DNA of 64,000 bases, from positions 1 through 64,000 of the forward strand of contig NZ_CP172404.1 of assembly GCF_048213115.1 (NCBI RefSeq). Reading direction: 5' to 3'. Shown here piece by piece: positions 18,108-26,136 of the stretch. Positions within the stretch are counted from its first letter, which is position 1. Every line of letters starts with the position of its first letter. The notes below the pieces were generated by a model. It ran no database searches. It was given only the letters and a program-made list of their open reading frames with translations, and was not told where the DNA came from. This DNA is from Niveibacterium terrae (GTDB taxonomy: Bacteria; Pseudomonadota; Gammaproteobacteria; Burkholderiales; Rhodocyclaceae). Position numbers and translations under genes: made by a program.

Positions 18108-18311
18108 ATGATCGAGCTCACCGTCAATGGGGCGGCCCACACGCTGCCCGAAACCACCAGCCTCGCCGAACTGCTCGGACAGCTTGGTTTTTCCGGAAAA
18201 CGGATCGCTGTTGAACGCAATGGCCTGATCGTGCCCCGTGGGCGTCACGCGGACGAACGCCTCGCCCACGGCGACCAGATCGAAATCGTGGTCGCTGTTG
18301 GCGGTGGTTGA
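18108..18311 (+). CDS. thiS: Sulfur carrier protein ThiS
   Basis: ThiS carries sulfur as a C-terminal thiocarboxylate for the thiazole ring of thiamine. The product is 67 residues (MIELTVNGAAHTLPETTSLAELL), a ubiquitin-like fold that ends in the required Gly-Gly (VAVGGG). I prefer ATG 18108 over ATG 18102 because GGGG at 18098-18101 is then six bases away. It is 28 bases ahead of thiG, its partner. The other thiamine genes are not in the window. Confidence 0.94.
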   Translation: MIELTVNGAAHTLPETTSLAELLGQLGFSGKRIAVERNGLIVPRGRHADERLAHGDQIEIVVAVGGG

Positions 18312-18339
18312 GCGGCCTTTTCCCTGAATACCAGACAAA

Positions 18340-19125
18340 ATGACTGAGCCGCTGATCATTGCCGGTACGCCCTACCATTCCCGTCTTCTGGTGGGTACCG
18401 GGAAGTACAAGGATTTCAAGCAAACCCGTGAAGCCGTCCTCGCTTCCGGTGCCCGGATCGTGACCGTTGCGATTCGCCGAACCAATATCGGACAGGATCC
18501 GCAAGCGCCCAGCCTGCTCGATGCGCTCCCGCCGTCCGAGTTCACCTATCTTCCGAATACTGCAGGTTGCTTTTCCGCCGACGAAGCGGTGCGCACTCTG
18601 CGCCTCGCGCGCGAGCTGCTCGACGGCCACGATCTGGTCAAGCTCGAAGTGCTCGGCGACAAGGAGACGCTGTTTCCGAACATGCCCGAAACCCTGAAAG
18701 CCGCCGAGACTCTGGTCAAGGAGGGCTTCAAGGTCATGGTGTATTGCTCGGACGACCCGATCCAGGCGAAGCTGCTCGAAGAGATCGGCTGTGTCGCGGT
18801 GATGCCGCTGGCTTCCCTGATCGGTTCGGGGATGGGCATCCTGAACCCATGGAACCTGAAGCTGATCATCGCCCAAGCCAAAGTGCCGGTCATCGTCGAT
18901 GCCGGAGTCGGCACTGCGTCGGATGCGGCGGTGGCGATGGAGCTCGGCTGTGACGGAGTGCTGATGAACTCGGCGATCGCGCTGGCTCAGGATCCCGTCC
19001 TGATGGCCGGAGCAATGAAGAAGGCGGTCGAAGCGGGCCGCGAGGCTTTCCTTGCCGGGCGTATGCCCCGCAAATTCTATGCGGCGAATCCCAGCTCGCC
19101 GACCGACGGTCTGATCGGCCGCTGA
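18340..19125 (+). CDS. thiG: Thiazole synthase ThiG
   Basis: ThiG condenses deoxyxylulose phosphate, dehydroglycine and ThiS-borne sulfur into thiazole phosphate. The 261-residue TIM-barrel protein shows LLVGTGKYKDF with the early conserved lysine, KLEVLGDKETLFPN, and the phosphate-binding end VDAGVGTASDAAVAMELGCDGVLMNSAIA. Length and motifs are complete. It is in an apparent thiS-thiG-trmB cluster. Confidence 0.96.
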   Translation: MTEPLIIAGTPYHSRLLVGTGKYKDFKQTREAVLASGARIVTVAIRRTNIGQDPQAPSLLDALPPSEFTYLPNTAGCFSADEAVRTLRLARELLDGHDLVKLEVLGDKETLFPNMPETLKAAETLVKEGFKVMVYCSDDPIQAKLLEEIGCVAVMPLASLIGSGMGILNPWNLKLIIAQAKVPVIVDAGVGTASDAAVAMELGCDGVLMNSAIALAQDPVLMAGAMKKAVEAGREAFLAGRMPRKFYAANPSSPTDGLIGR

Positions 19126-19203
19126 TTCTCGATGGGCTCAGATCCTGTTTTGTGCCCCCCTGAGGCACAGAGCAGAACCCGAGCCCAGGAAACCTGATTT
19201 CTG

Positions 19204-19917
19204 ATGAATGACACTTCCGAAGCCCGCAAGCACCTGTCGGTCGACGATCCCAAGACCCGGCCCATCCGCAGCTATGTGCGCAGAGAGGGGCGGATGTCGC
19301 CCGCTCAGGAGCGCTTCATTGCCGAGATGATGCCGCGGGTTGGTGTTCCCTATCAGGCGGCTCCGCTCGACTTCGCGGAAGCCTTCGGGCGCAGCGCACC
19401 GACCATTCTCGAGATCGGTTTCGGGATGGGAGATTCGACGGCGAAGATCGCCGAAGGGCGACCCGACGATAACTTCCTGGGCATAGAAGTCCATGGCCCC
19501 GGTGTCGGCAACCTGTGCAAGCTGATCGCCGAACGCGACATCCCCAACATTCGGGTCATGCAGCACGACGCGTTTGAAGTCGTCCGCGACATGATCGCAC
19601 CTGGTTCGCTGGCCGGGATCCACATCTATTTCCCCGATCCCTGGCACAAAGCCAGACACAACAAGAGACGCCTGATCCAGGGGCCTTTCGTTGCCGAATT
19701 GGCTCAGCGGCTCGCGCCCGGCGGCTATATCCACTGCGCGACCGACTGGGAAGAGTATGCGGTGCAGATGCTGGACGTGCTGTCGGCCGAGCCGCTGCTT
19801 GAGAACACTGTCGAAGCCTACGCGCCAAAGCCGGACTATCGTCCCTTGACCAAGTTCGAGAACCGCGGCCTGAAGCTCGGTCATGGCGTCTGGGATCTGG
19901 TCTTCCGCCGCAAATAG
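19204..19917 (+). CDS. trmB: tRNA (guanine-46-N7)-methyltransferase TrmB
   Basis: TrmB methylates G46 in the variable loop of tRNAs. The 237-residue product has the SAM-binding motif ILEIGFGMGDSTAKIA and the family signature YFPDPWHKARHNKRRLIQ, with a C-terminal TKFENRGLKLGHGVWDL. ATG 19204 lies 78 bases after thiG. A palindrome begins eight bases after its stop. Confidence 0.96.
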   Translation: MNDTSEARKHLSVDDPKTRPIRSYVRREGRMSPAQERFIAEMMPRVGVPYQAAPLDFAEAFGRSAPTILEIGFGMGDSTAKIAEGRPDDNFLGIEVHGPGVGNLCKLIAERDIPNIRVMQHDAFEVVRDMIAPGSLAGIHIYFPDPWHKARHNKRRLIQGPFVAELAQRLAPGGYIHCATDWEEYAVQMLDVLSAEPLLENTVEAYAPKPDYRPLTKFENRGLKLGHGVWDLVFRRK

Positions 19918-19924
19918 CTGGAGC

Positions 19925-19970
19925 CAGGTCTGTTCGTTTGCCAGCCTTGGCTGGCCAAAGAACAGACCTG
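19925..19970. repeat. 46-base near-perfect palindrome after trmB
   Basis: Arms of 11 bases (CAGGTCTGTTC and its complement) enclose a second stem CCAGCC/GGCTGG. No T-run follows, so it is not a typical intrinsic terminator; it resembles a REP-like element or transcript-protecting hairpin. Compare the palindromes at 24024-24049 and 25731-25771, which share an AGGTC/GACCT theme. Confidence 0.65.
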
Positions 19971-19995
19971 ACCTGACCCGAAGAGGAGTGAAGCG

Positions 19996-20874
19996 ATGAT
20001 TCCATCCCGTCCCTATGGCAACACCGGAATTCGGGTCTCTGCGCTGGGCCTGGGCGCTGGCCAGATCGGCGATGCCCGCCTCGATGAGGCGGTGGTTGGA
20101 GAGCTGCTCAACACGGCCGTCGATGCTGGGATCTCGCTGATCGATACGGCGCGCGGCTATGGGCTCTCCGAAGAGCGCATAGGACGGCACCTCGGTGCTC
20201 GACGCGATGAGATCGTGCTGTCGACGAAGGTCGGCTACGGGATCGAAGGCGAGAAAGACTGGACGGGTGCCTGCATCACGGCGGGAATCGAGGCGGCCTT
20301 GCGTCGCCTGAAAACCGACCGAATCGACATCGTCCACCTGCACTCCTGTCCCTGGGAAACCCTGGCCAGAGGAGAGGTCATCGCTGCACTCGAAGCGGCC
20401 AAAGCCGCCGGCAAGCTACGCGCGATTGCCTACTCGGGCGAGAACGAAGATCTCGCCTGGGCGCTCGACAGTGGGCGCTTCGATGGCTTCATGGCCTCGC
20501 TGAATCTTTGCGACCAGAGGGTGATCGAGACGGTGTTGCCCCGCCTCGCCGGGCGCGGCTTCATCGCCAAGCGGGCGATGGCCAATCATCCCTGGCGCTT
20601 CACCGAGCAGCCCCGCGGGGATTACTCCGAGGTCTATTGGCTGCGAATGCGCGAGATGGCTCTTCCGGATTTTGGTCATCCGCGCGACGAACTGGCCTTG
20701 CGCTTTGCTGTATTCCAGCCAGGAGTCAGCAGCGCGATCGTCGGGACTTCAAAAGCCGCTCATCTGCTGCACGACCTCGGCCTGATCGCCGGAGGGCCAT
20801 TGCCTGCCTACTGGGTGGGTTTGCTCAGGGCAGGGTTTGTCGAACACGACAAAAACTGGCGCGGTCAGATCTGA
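19996..20874 (+). CDS. Aldo/keto reductase
   Basis: A 292-residue NAD(P)H-dependent oxidoreductase of the AKR family with a TIM barrel. The catalytic residues are visible: Asp and Tyr in LIDTARGYGLSEERIG, Lys in STKVGYG and His in IVHLHSC. The cofactor end is seen as FQPGVSSAIVGTSKAAHL. Its substrate cannot be read from sequence; it resembles the sugar- or aldose-dehydrogenase branch. GAGGAG precedes the ATG. It is flanked by unrelated genes and is probably transcribed alone. Confidence 0.92.
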   Translation: MIPSRPYGNTGIRVSALGLGAGQIGDARLDEAVVGELLNTAVDAGISLIDTARGYGLSEERIGRHLGARRDEIVLSTKVGYGIEGEKDWTGACITAGIEAALRRLKTDRIDIVHLHSCPWETLARGEVIAALEAAKAAGKLRAIAYSGENEDLAWALDSGRFDGFMASLNLCDQRVIETVLPRLAGRGFIAKRAMANHPWRFTEQPRGDYSEVYWLRMREMALPDFGHPRDELALRFAVFQPGVSSAIVGTSKAAHLLHDLGLIAGGPLPAYWVGLLRAGFVEHDKNWRGQI

Positions 20875-20991
20875 AGCCGCGTGTGAAATTTGCTGGGTCA
20901 CGGCGTTTGATGAACATATGATGAACATGTTTTTCCGGCGGTGTGGCGGCATCCTGACTTTTCCATCCGCCCAACTTCTCGGGAGTCGTGG

Positions 20992-21444
20992 ATGGAAAAA
21001 GACGGCGCAAAAACCTATGTTCCGGTGAAGTGGTCGGCAGAACTCGAAACCGGCTTTGCCGATGTAGATGCCCAGCACCACACTCTGGTCGGTCTGCTCA
21101 ACAAGGCCGGGGCCGCACTGAATGCGTCCAAGCCTGCTTTGCTCGAACACCTGTTGCAGGAACTGATCGCGTATTCCCAGTACCACTTCGAGACCGAAGA
21201 GACTCTGATGCGGCGCTGCCGTTACGCGGAGAACGCACCTTTCGAAGCCGCAACCCATCTGAACCAGCACCGTTCTTTCACGTCGCGCGTCCATGTCATG
21301 TACGACACGCTGATCGAGGACGGCGAGCTTCAGCCGCGCGAACTGCTCGACTTCCTGTCGAGCTGGCTGGCGCTGCACATCCGCCACACCGACCAGCTTC
21401 TGGTGCACTTCCTTGCCCAGGCGTCCGGTTGGGAGCGGAAGTAA
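20992..21444 (+). CDS. Bacteriohemerythrin
   Basis: A 150-residue di-iron oxygen-binding protein with a four-helix bundle. All ligand motifs are present: His29 in DAQH, His65 and Glu69 in HFETE, His89 and His93 in HLNQH, and His129 with Asp134 in HIRHTD. It could store or sense oxygen or nitric oxide, which suits an organism that lives at changing oxygen levels. ATG 20992 has GGGAG upstream; a longer frame from 20941 has no support. It is a single-domain protein, with no attached chemotaxis or GGDEF domain. Confidence 0.93.
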   Translation: MEKDGAKTYVPVKWSAELETGFADVDAQHHTLVGLLNKAGAALNASKPALLEHLLQELIAYSQYHFETEETLMRRCRYAENAPFEAATHLNQHRSFTSRVHVMYDTLIEDGELQPRELLDFLSSWLALHIRHTDQLLVHFLAQASGWERK

Positions 21445-21505
21445 CAGCCCGAAATAGTCCCGATCCTCGCGGGAACACCTGATCAAAGCGGGAGTGCTTG
21501 AATAG

Positions 21506-21535
21506 CGCCATCGGCTCGATTGAGCCTGGATGGCG
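21506..21535. other. Stem-loop in the leader of the Spy-like gene
   Basis: CGCCATC (21506-21512) pairs with GATGGCG (21529-21535), with an inner stem GGCTC/GAGCC around a GATT loop. It ends just before the ribosome binding site of the gene at 21548, so it could affect its translation or mRNA stability. Confidence 0.5.
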
Positions 21536-21547
21536 AAGAGGACTCCC

Positions 21548-22063
21548 ATGAAGAAACGAACGATGTTGTTTGCCGCCGCGGGTATCGTGTCGGCTGCGTT
21601 GGCATTTCCCCTTGTGGTCTCGGCGGAAGGCCCCGGGCCAGGCGAGGGCATGCACGAAACTGATCGCGGCGGCCCCGGCCCCGATGGCGAAGGCATGCGC
21701 TGCCCCGAAGGAATCAGACATTTCGCGACCCGTCATCTGGATGCACTGCACGATGCCCTGAAGCTCACCTCGGGCCAGCAGAGCGCGTGGAAAGCCTACC
21801 GCGATGCCGAGCTCGTCCGCTTCGACAAGAAGCCGCAAGGCCCAGAAGAGCCCAAGGAGCTGTCCGCTCCGGAGCGGCTCGAAAAGATGATTGCCGACCT
21901 TGGCAAGCACCAGCAAGAGCTGAACGCGACTCTGGCCGTCACGAAGAAGTTCTATGCCCAGCTGACCCCCGAGCAGCAGAAGATTTTCGACCGGGAATCG
22001 GCTCCCCGGCATCCCCCCCGCGGCGGGGAAGGCCGCAAAGCGCCTCCTCCTCCTCAACCGTGA
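21548..22063 (+). CDS. Periplasmic Spy/CpxP-like LTXXQ-motif protein
   Basis: A 171-residue secreted protein. A signal peptide is seen at 1-24 (MKKRTMLFAAAGIVSAALAF, cleavage near VSAEG), then a Gly/Pro/Glu-rich stretch, a helical core and a Pro/Arg-rich tail. Two LTxxQ-type motifs, LTSGQQSAW and LTPEQQKIF, place it with the Spy/CpxP superfamily of periplasmic chaperones and stress sensors. ATG 21548 has AGAGGA six bases upstream; the frame start at 21530 does not. It precedes a possible structured RNA and a strong terminator. Confidence 0.87.
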   Translation: MKKRTMLFAAAGIVSAALAFPLVVSAEGPGPGEGMHETDRGGPGPDGEGMRCPEGIRHFATRHLDALHDALKLTSGQQSAWKAYRDAELVRFDKKPQGPEEPKELSAPERLEKMIADLGKHQQELNATLAVTKKFYAQLTPEQQKIFDRESAPRHPPRGGEGRKAPPPPQP

Positions 22064-22076
22064 GGAGCGAGGAAAA

Positions 22077-22233
22077 CCACACACCGGATATGACGAAGTA
22101 ATTGCCTTGCGGGGTGTTCGTCGGCACAATGAGTTCCGGGGTTTCTGCCTGTGATCTTCGGCAGGAAAACCATGGTGTGTGGTCAGTAGTGGTGTGAAGG
22201 GCCGGAGCGCGGGGGCGCTCCGGCCCTTTTTTT
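22077..22233 (+). ncRNA. Candidate structured RNA or long structured 3' UTR
   Basis: After the Spy-like stop, CCACACACC (22077-22085) can pair with GGTGTGTGG (22174-22182), closing an 88-base domain with an inner hairpin CTGCC/GGCAG (22146-22165). The strong terminator at 22199-22233 follows. A closing stem plus terminator is what an sRNA or processed 3' UTR would show. There is no promoter evidence and no known family match by eye. Confidence 0.35.
22199..22233 (+). terminator. Strong intrinsic terminator
   Basis: An 11-bp perfect stem GGGCCGGAGCG/CGCTCCGGCCC (22199-22209 and 22216-22226) is followed by seven T (22227-22233). It ends the plus-strand Spy-like transcript, and its T-run runs into the converging dsbD stop codon at 22232-22234. 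Confidence 0.92.
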
Positions 22234-24001
22234 AAACTCCGCGGCGCTTCAGGATCGCGAGGAATTCATCGGCTTTCTGAAAACCGATGACGCGCGAAAT
22301 TTCCTGGCCACGGGCATCGAAGAAGACGATCCCGGGCGGCCCGAACAGATCGAAACGCTTGAGCAGCGCACGCTGGTCGGGGCTGTTCGCGGTCACGTCG
22401 ACCCTGACGAGCAGCGTGTTGGCGAGCGCGGCCTGGACGCGTGCATCGCTGAACGTGAACCGGTCCATCTCTCGGCAGGAGACACACCATTCGGCCGAGA
22501 AGTCGAGCATGACCGGCCGTCCTTCGGCGAGCTTCTTGTCGAGCTCGGCGATGCTGGCAACGCTCTGGTAGTTGAGCTTTGCCGCCGGAGCCGCCGCCGA
22601 GGCTCCGCGCAGAAAGCCCAGAGGTTGAAGCGGGTCGCGCGAGCCGCCCAGCGCGCCGATCATCAGCGCCGAGCCGGCGAGCAGTGCGATCACGCCCACG
22701 CCTTTCCAGAAGCGGGTCCAGCCCTGAGCCGAACTGGGCAGCGGGTCGAGCGCATGCAGGAAGATCGCCGACACGATCAGCAGGGCCGCCCAGGCGAGCA
22801 TCACCGCCAGCGGCGAAATCACCGGGGTCAGCAGCCAGATCGCCAGCGCCAGCAGGATCACGCCGAAAACTTTTCTGACCGCTTCCATCCAGGATCCGGC
22901 GCGCGGCAGCAGCTCGCGGGCGGCGGTGACGGCCAGTAGCAGCGGCAGACCCATGCCCAGCGCCATCACGAAGAGCGCCAGTCCCCCGAGCAGCGCATCG
23001 CCACTGCGGGCGATGTAGAGCAGAGCACCGGCGAGTGGCGCCGCGACGCAGGGACCGACGATCAGCGCCGACAGCGCGCCCATCACGGCAACGCCGGGAA
23101 GAGAGCCCGCCTTCTGGCCGTTCGCGGAGCTGGAGAGTCGGCTTTGCAGTGCGGCCGGCATTTGCAGCTCGTAGAAACCGAACATCGCTCCGGCCAGCGC
23201 GACGAAGATCAGCGCGAAAGCGCCGAGCACCCAGACGTTCTGCAGCGCGTTGGCGAGCAGGGTTCCCGAAAGACCCGCCGCGACTCCGGCGATCGCATAG
23301 GTGATCGCCATCCCCAACACATAGGCGAGGGCCAGAGCGAAGGAGCGCGAGCGCGATATCGTGTTGTCCTGGCCGACGATGATGCCCGACAGGATGGGTA
23401 GCATCGGCAGCATGCAGGGCGTGAAAGCGAGGCCTAGGCCGGCGCCGAAGAACATCAGCAGCGTCAGCAGCAGCTTGCCGCTGCCGAGCTGCCTGGCCAG
23501 CAGGCTCGCTTCATCGCTCGCGGGGGCGGGAGCCTGAGCCGGGCCGCCCTGTTCGAGTTTGCCGAGCGCCTGAGCGAGGCTGGGAGGGGCGGAAGCGAGC
23601 TTGAGCTCGCGCGTCATCGGCGGATAGCAGACGCCCAGATCGGCGCAGCCCTGATAGCTGACCGAGATCACCGCGTCGCGGCTGTCTCCCTGAGTTAGCG
23701 GGATAGCAATGCTCAGCGCCGTGCGGTAGGTCTCGACCTGGCCGAAGTTCTCGTCCTGCTTGGGTTTTCCGGGCGGAATCCGTGCTTCGCCGAGCGTGAT
23801 TCCGGCGGATTTTGCGGCGAAGGAAAAACGGTGGCGGTACAGGTAGTAGCCGTCGGCAATCTTGAACTTGATCGCGACGGTGTGGGCATCGATGGCTTCA
23901 ATGCTCGGTTCGAAAGCCTTTTCGGGATCGAGCGCTTCGGCGGCCCGGACCGCGCTTGTGGCGCAGAGGAGCGACAGCAGCAGAATGAGGATCTGTTTCA
24001 T
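22232..24001 (-). CDS. dsbD: Thiol:disulfide interchange protein DsbD
   Basis: DsbD passes electrons from cytoplasmic thioredoxin to periplasmic thiol proteins such as DsbC and cytochrome c maturation factors. The 589-residue product has a signal peptide (1-20), an N-terminal DsbD-alpha domain with redox pair Cys119/Cys125 in QGCADLGVCYPP, an eight-helix membrane domain with the FTPCMLPM cysteine, and a C-terminal thioredoxin-like domain with CVSC at 506-509. All three cysteine pairs seem present. It is downstream of a PsiF-like gene on the same strand. Confidence 0.95.
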   Translation of the reverse strand: MKQILILLLSLLCATSAVRAAEALDPEKAFEPSIEAIDAHTVAIKFKIADGYYLYRHRFSFAAKSAGITLGEARIPPGKPKQDENFGQVETYRTALSIAIPLTQGDSRDAVISVSYQGCADLGVCYPPMTRELKLASAPPSLAQALGKLEQGGPAQAPAPASDEASLLARQLGSGKLLLTLLMFFGAGLGLAFTPCMLPMLPILSGIIVGQDNTISRSRSFALALAYVLGMAITYAIAGVAAGLSGTLLANALQNVWVLGAFALIFVALAGAMFGFYELQMPAALQSRLSSSANGQKAGSLPGVAVMGALSALIVGPCVAAPLAGALLYIARSGDALLGGLALFVMALGMGLPLLLAVTAARELLPRAGSWMEAVRKVFGVILLALAIWLLTPVISPLAVMLAWAALLIVSAIFLHALDPLPSSAQGWTRFWKGVGVIALLAGSALMIGALGGSRDPLQPLGFLRGASAAAPAAKLNYQSVASIAELDKKLAEGRPVMLDFSAEWCVSCREMDRFTFSDARVQAALANTLLVRVDVTANSPDQRALLKRFDLFGPPGIVFFDARGQEISRVIGFQKADEFLAILKRRGV

Positions 24002-24023
24002 GGGGGGGGCTTTAGAGGTTTGA

Positions 24024-24049
24024 GGGGCCGGACACGAAGGTCCGACCCC
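24024..24049. repeat. Palindrome between psiF-like gene and dsbD
   Basis: GGGGCCGGAC (24024-24033) pairs with GTCCGACCCC (24040-24049) with one mismatch and a six-base loop. There is no clear T-run. It resembles the other GG-CC intergenic palindromes in the window. Confidence 0.5.
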
Positions 24050-24055
24050 GACGGA

Positions 24056-24298
24056 TTACTTCTTCTTGGGTGCGGGAGCAGATGCAGCCGGAGCCGCCGC
24101 GGTCGACTTGTTGGACAGGCAGGACTTCATGAAGGCCTTGCGTTCATCGCCCTTCAACGCTTTGTCCTTGGCGTCCTTGTTGCAGGTCTTCATCTTCTCC
24201 TGCTGGGCGGTCGGCTTCTTCGGCGCATCGGCCGCGAGGACGGGGTTCAGCTGTGCCACCAGGACGGCAGCAGCAGCGGCAAACATCCATGTTTTCAT
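24056..24298 (-). CDS. PsiF-repeat periplasmic protein
   Basis: An 80-residue secreted protein with signal peptide 1-23 (MKTWMFAAAAAVLVAQLNP) and one PsiF-type repeat, QQEKMKTCNKDAKDKALKGDERKAFMKSCL, with two cysteines. It has an Ala/Pro/Lys tail. Named PsiF proteins, induced by phosphate starvation in E. coli, usually have two repeats; this one shows a single repeat, and its function is unknown. ATG 24298 is chosen over 24316 because it starts the signal peptide and the other adds an acidic stretch. A phoBR pair is in the window, but no Pho box was seen here. Confidence 0.82.
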   Translation of the reverse strand: MKTWMFAAAAAVLVAQLNPVLAADAPKKPTAQQEKMKTCNKDAKDKALKGDERKAFMKSCLSNKSTAAAPAASAPAPKKK

Positions 24299-24342
24299 CG
24301 GCATATCCTCCATCAAGGGTCTGAACCCGACCCGGGTTTGTT

Positions 24343-25275
24343 TTACTCCAGCGCTTCGCGCTGACGATCAACGAACTCCTGCATGGAGTCGATTCCACGC
24401 AGTTGGAGGATGGTATTGCGGACCGCGGCTTCCAGCAATACGGCCAGGTTGCGGCCTGCCGCGACGGGCAGCGTGACGCGCCGGACCGGTACGCCGAGGA
24501 TTTCCTGACTGTCGTCATCGAGAGGCAGACGGGGCGTCGTCGAGACTTCACCGCGGATCTGGCGGTGCAGATGGACGACTAGTTTGAGTTTTAGCTTGCG
24601 GCGGCAGGCGGTCTCGCCGAAGATCGTCCGGATGTTCAGGATGCCCAGGCCGCGGACTTCGAGGAAGTTGCGCAGCATCTCGGGGCACCGGCCTTCGAGC
24701 ACGCCCGGAGCGATCCGCGAGATCTCGACGACATCGTCGGCGACGAGGCCGTGGCCGCGCGAGATCAGTTCCAGAGCGAGTTCGGACTTGCCGGCGCCCG
24801 AATCCCCGGTGATCAGCACCCCGAGCCCCAGAACGTCCATGAAAACGCCGTGCAGCGAAGTCTTCTCGGCCAGCGAACGCGCCAGATAGTTGCGCAGCGA
24901 ATCGATGACCCGGGCCGACTCGCAGGAACTCGCGAAGGTCGCGATTCCCGCCGCATCGAGGATGGCGAGGAGCTTGTTGGGGATTTCACAGCCATCGGCG
25001 ACGATGATTGCGGGCGGTTTCGCCTGCAGCACGTTGTCGAGCAGGCTTTGCAGTTTGTCGTGGCCCTGACAGCGGATCCAGGCGAGTTCCGCCTCACCCA
25101 TCACCTGGAGCCGGCAGGGATGGATCACGTTCAGATGGCCGACCAGTTCGGCGGGCCAGATCTTGTCGTCGGGAACTCTCAGTTCGCCGTCGAGCGGTCC
25201 GGCCAGATGCGCGAGCGCGAGTTTTTCGCTGTGGTCGGCGAACAGCTTGGCGATGCTAGTGCGCCGCATCGGCAT
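24343..25275 (-). CDS. hprK: HPr kinase/phosphorylase
   Basis: HprK phosphorylates and dephosphorylates HPr on serine, which in proteobacteria links PTS-related signalling to metabolism. The 310-residue product has an N-terminal domain and a kinase domain with P-loop GDSGAGKS at 157-164, followed by HGLVADDVVEI and the signature EVRGLGILNIRTIFG. ATG 25275 overlaps the ptsN end by 20 bases; ATG 25269 is an alternative. It is the last gene of the lptB-rpoN-hpf-ptsN-hprK block. Confidence 0.95.
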   Translation of the reverse strand: MPMRRTSIAKLFADHSEKLALAHLAGPLDGELRVPDDKIWPAELVGHLNVIHPCRLQVMGEAELAWIRCQGHDKLQSLLDNVLQAKPPAIIVADGCEIPNKLLAILDAAGIATFASSCESARVIDSLRNYLARSLAEKTSLHGVFMDVLGLGVLITGDSGAGKSELALELISRGHGLVADDVVEISRIAPGVLEGRCPEMLRNFLEVRGLGILNIRTIFGETACRRKLKLKLVVHLHRQIRGEVSTTPRLPLDDDSQEILGVPVRRVTLPVAAGRNLAVLLEAAVRNTILQLRGIDSMQEFVDRQREALE

Positions 25276-25723
25276 TCCAGTTCACGAACAGCGTGTGTGC
25301 TTCGGACGCGTCGCCGGCTTTTTGCAGGGCTTCGCGGAATGAGCGGTCGGAGAACATCTGGGCCAGTTCGGAGAGCAGGCGCAGATGGAATTCGGTGGCG
25401 GCTTCGGGAACCAGAAGCACGAAGATCAGGCTGACCGGCTTGCCGTCAGGAGCTTCGAAGCGAACCGGTTCGGCGAGCTGGATGAAGGCTCCGACCGCTT
25501 CCCTGAGGCCTTTGATCCGGCCGTGGGGGATGGCGACACCTTGACCCAGGCCTGTCGATCCGAGCTTCTCTCGGGCGAAGAGCGCATCGTAGACGATGCT
25601 GCGGGCAATTCCCTGGTGGTTCTCGAACATCAGTCCGGCTTGTTCGAAAACGCGCTTCTTGCTGCTTGCGTCGAGTCCGACGATCACGTTCGTCGGGGCC
25701 AGGAGGGGTGCGATCAGATTCAT
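25256..25723 (-). CDS. ptsN: PTS IIA-like nitrogen-regulatory protein PtsN
   Basis: PtsN (EIIA-Ntr) is the phosphate acceptor of the regulatory nitrogen PTS and affects potassium and carbon/nitrogen balance. The 155-residue product has the active-site histidine in VAIPHGRIKGL and the core LIFVLLVPEAATEFHLRLLSELA. Length is normal. It lies between hpf and hprK, and a strong palindrome (25731-25771) sits just upstream of its start, close enough to affect expression. Confidence 0.95.
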   Translation of the reverse strand: MNLIAPLLAPTNVIVGLDASSKKRVFEQAGLMFENHQGIARSIVYDALFAREKLGSTGLGQGVAIPHGRIKGLREAVGAFIQLAEPVRFEAPDGKPVSLIFVLLVPEAATEFHLRLLSELAQMFSDRSFREALQKAGDASEAHTLFVNWNADAAH

Positions 25724-25730
25724 AATTTGC

Positions 25731-25771
25731 GGGGGCCAGGTCCTGCTCTATCAAAGCCGGACCTGGCCCCC
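25731..25771. repeat. 13-bp perfect inverted repeat between hpf and ptsN
   Basis: GGGGGCCAGGTCC (25731-25743) and its exact complement (25759-25771) flank a 15-base loop with an inner GCT/AGC stem. No T-run follows. Located inside an operon, it may be a REP-like repeat or an RNA processing or attenuation hairpin between hpf and ptsN. Confidence 0.7.
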
Positions 25772-25795
25772 TCCGTTGTTTCGATTCAGGAAATA

Positions 25796-26125
25796 TCAGG
25801 TTTCGTCAGCAGCGGTCTGGCGCTTCAGCGTGTCGCGCCCGTGATCGGAGGTCTTTTCCTTGTGCTTGACCACCTGGCGATCGAGCTTGTCGACCAGGGC
25901 GTCGATCGCGGCGTACATGTCGTCGGCTTCCGCCTCGACATAGATGTCCTTGCCGCGCACATGGACCGTGACTTCGGCCTTCTGTTTGAGCTTCTCTACC
26001 GACAGGATCACTGCGGTACTTGTGACGAGGTCGAAGTGGCGGATCGGGCGATCCAGCTTCGAGGTCACATAATCGCGAAGTGCGGGGGTGACTTCAACGT
26101 GGTGGCCGGTGATGTTCAAGTTCAT
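25796..26125 (-). CDS. hpf: Ribosome hibernation promoting factor
   Basis: HPF binds the 30S subunit and helps form inactive 100S ribosome dimers under stress. The 109-residue product starts MNLNITGHHVEVTPALRDYV and has the basic VEKLKQKAEVTVHVRGKDIYVEAE core. It is the short form without a C-terminal dimerisation domain. GAGGAG lies five bases before ATG 26125, which fixes the start; the longer upstream frame is a read-through of rpoN sequence. It lies in the conserved rpoN-hpf-ptsN-hprK order. Confidence 0.94.
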   Translation of the reverse strand: MNLNITGHHVEVTPALRDYVTSKLDRPIRHFDLVTSTAVILSVEKLKQKAEVTVHVRGKDIYVEAEADDMYAAIDALVDKLDRQVVKHKEKTSDHGRDTLKRQTAADET

Positions 26126-26136
26126 GATCACTCCTC

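Noticed and set aside
18060..18108. A TPP riboswitch before thiS-thiG
   Set aside because: The leader is too short and lacks the conserved CTGAGA-type elements.
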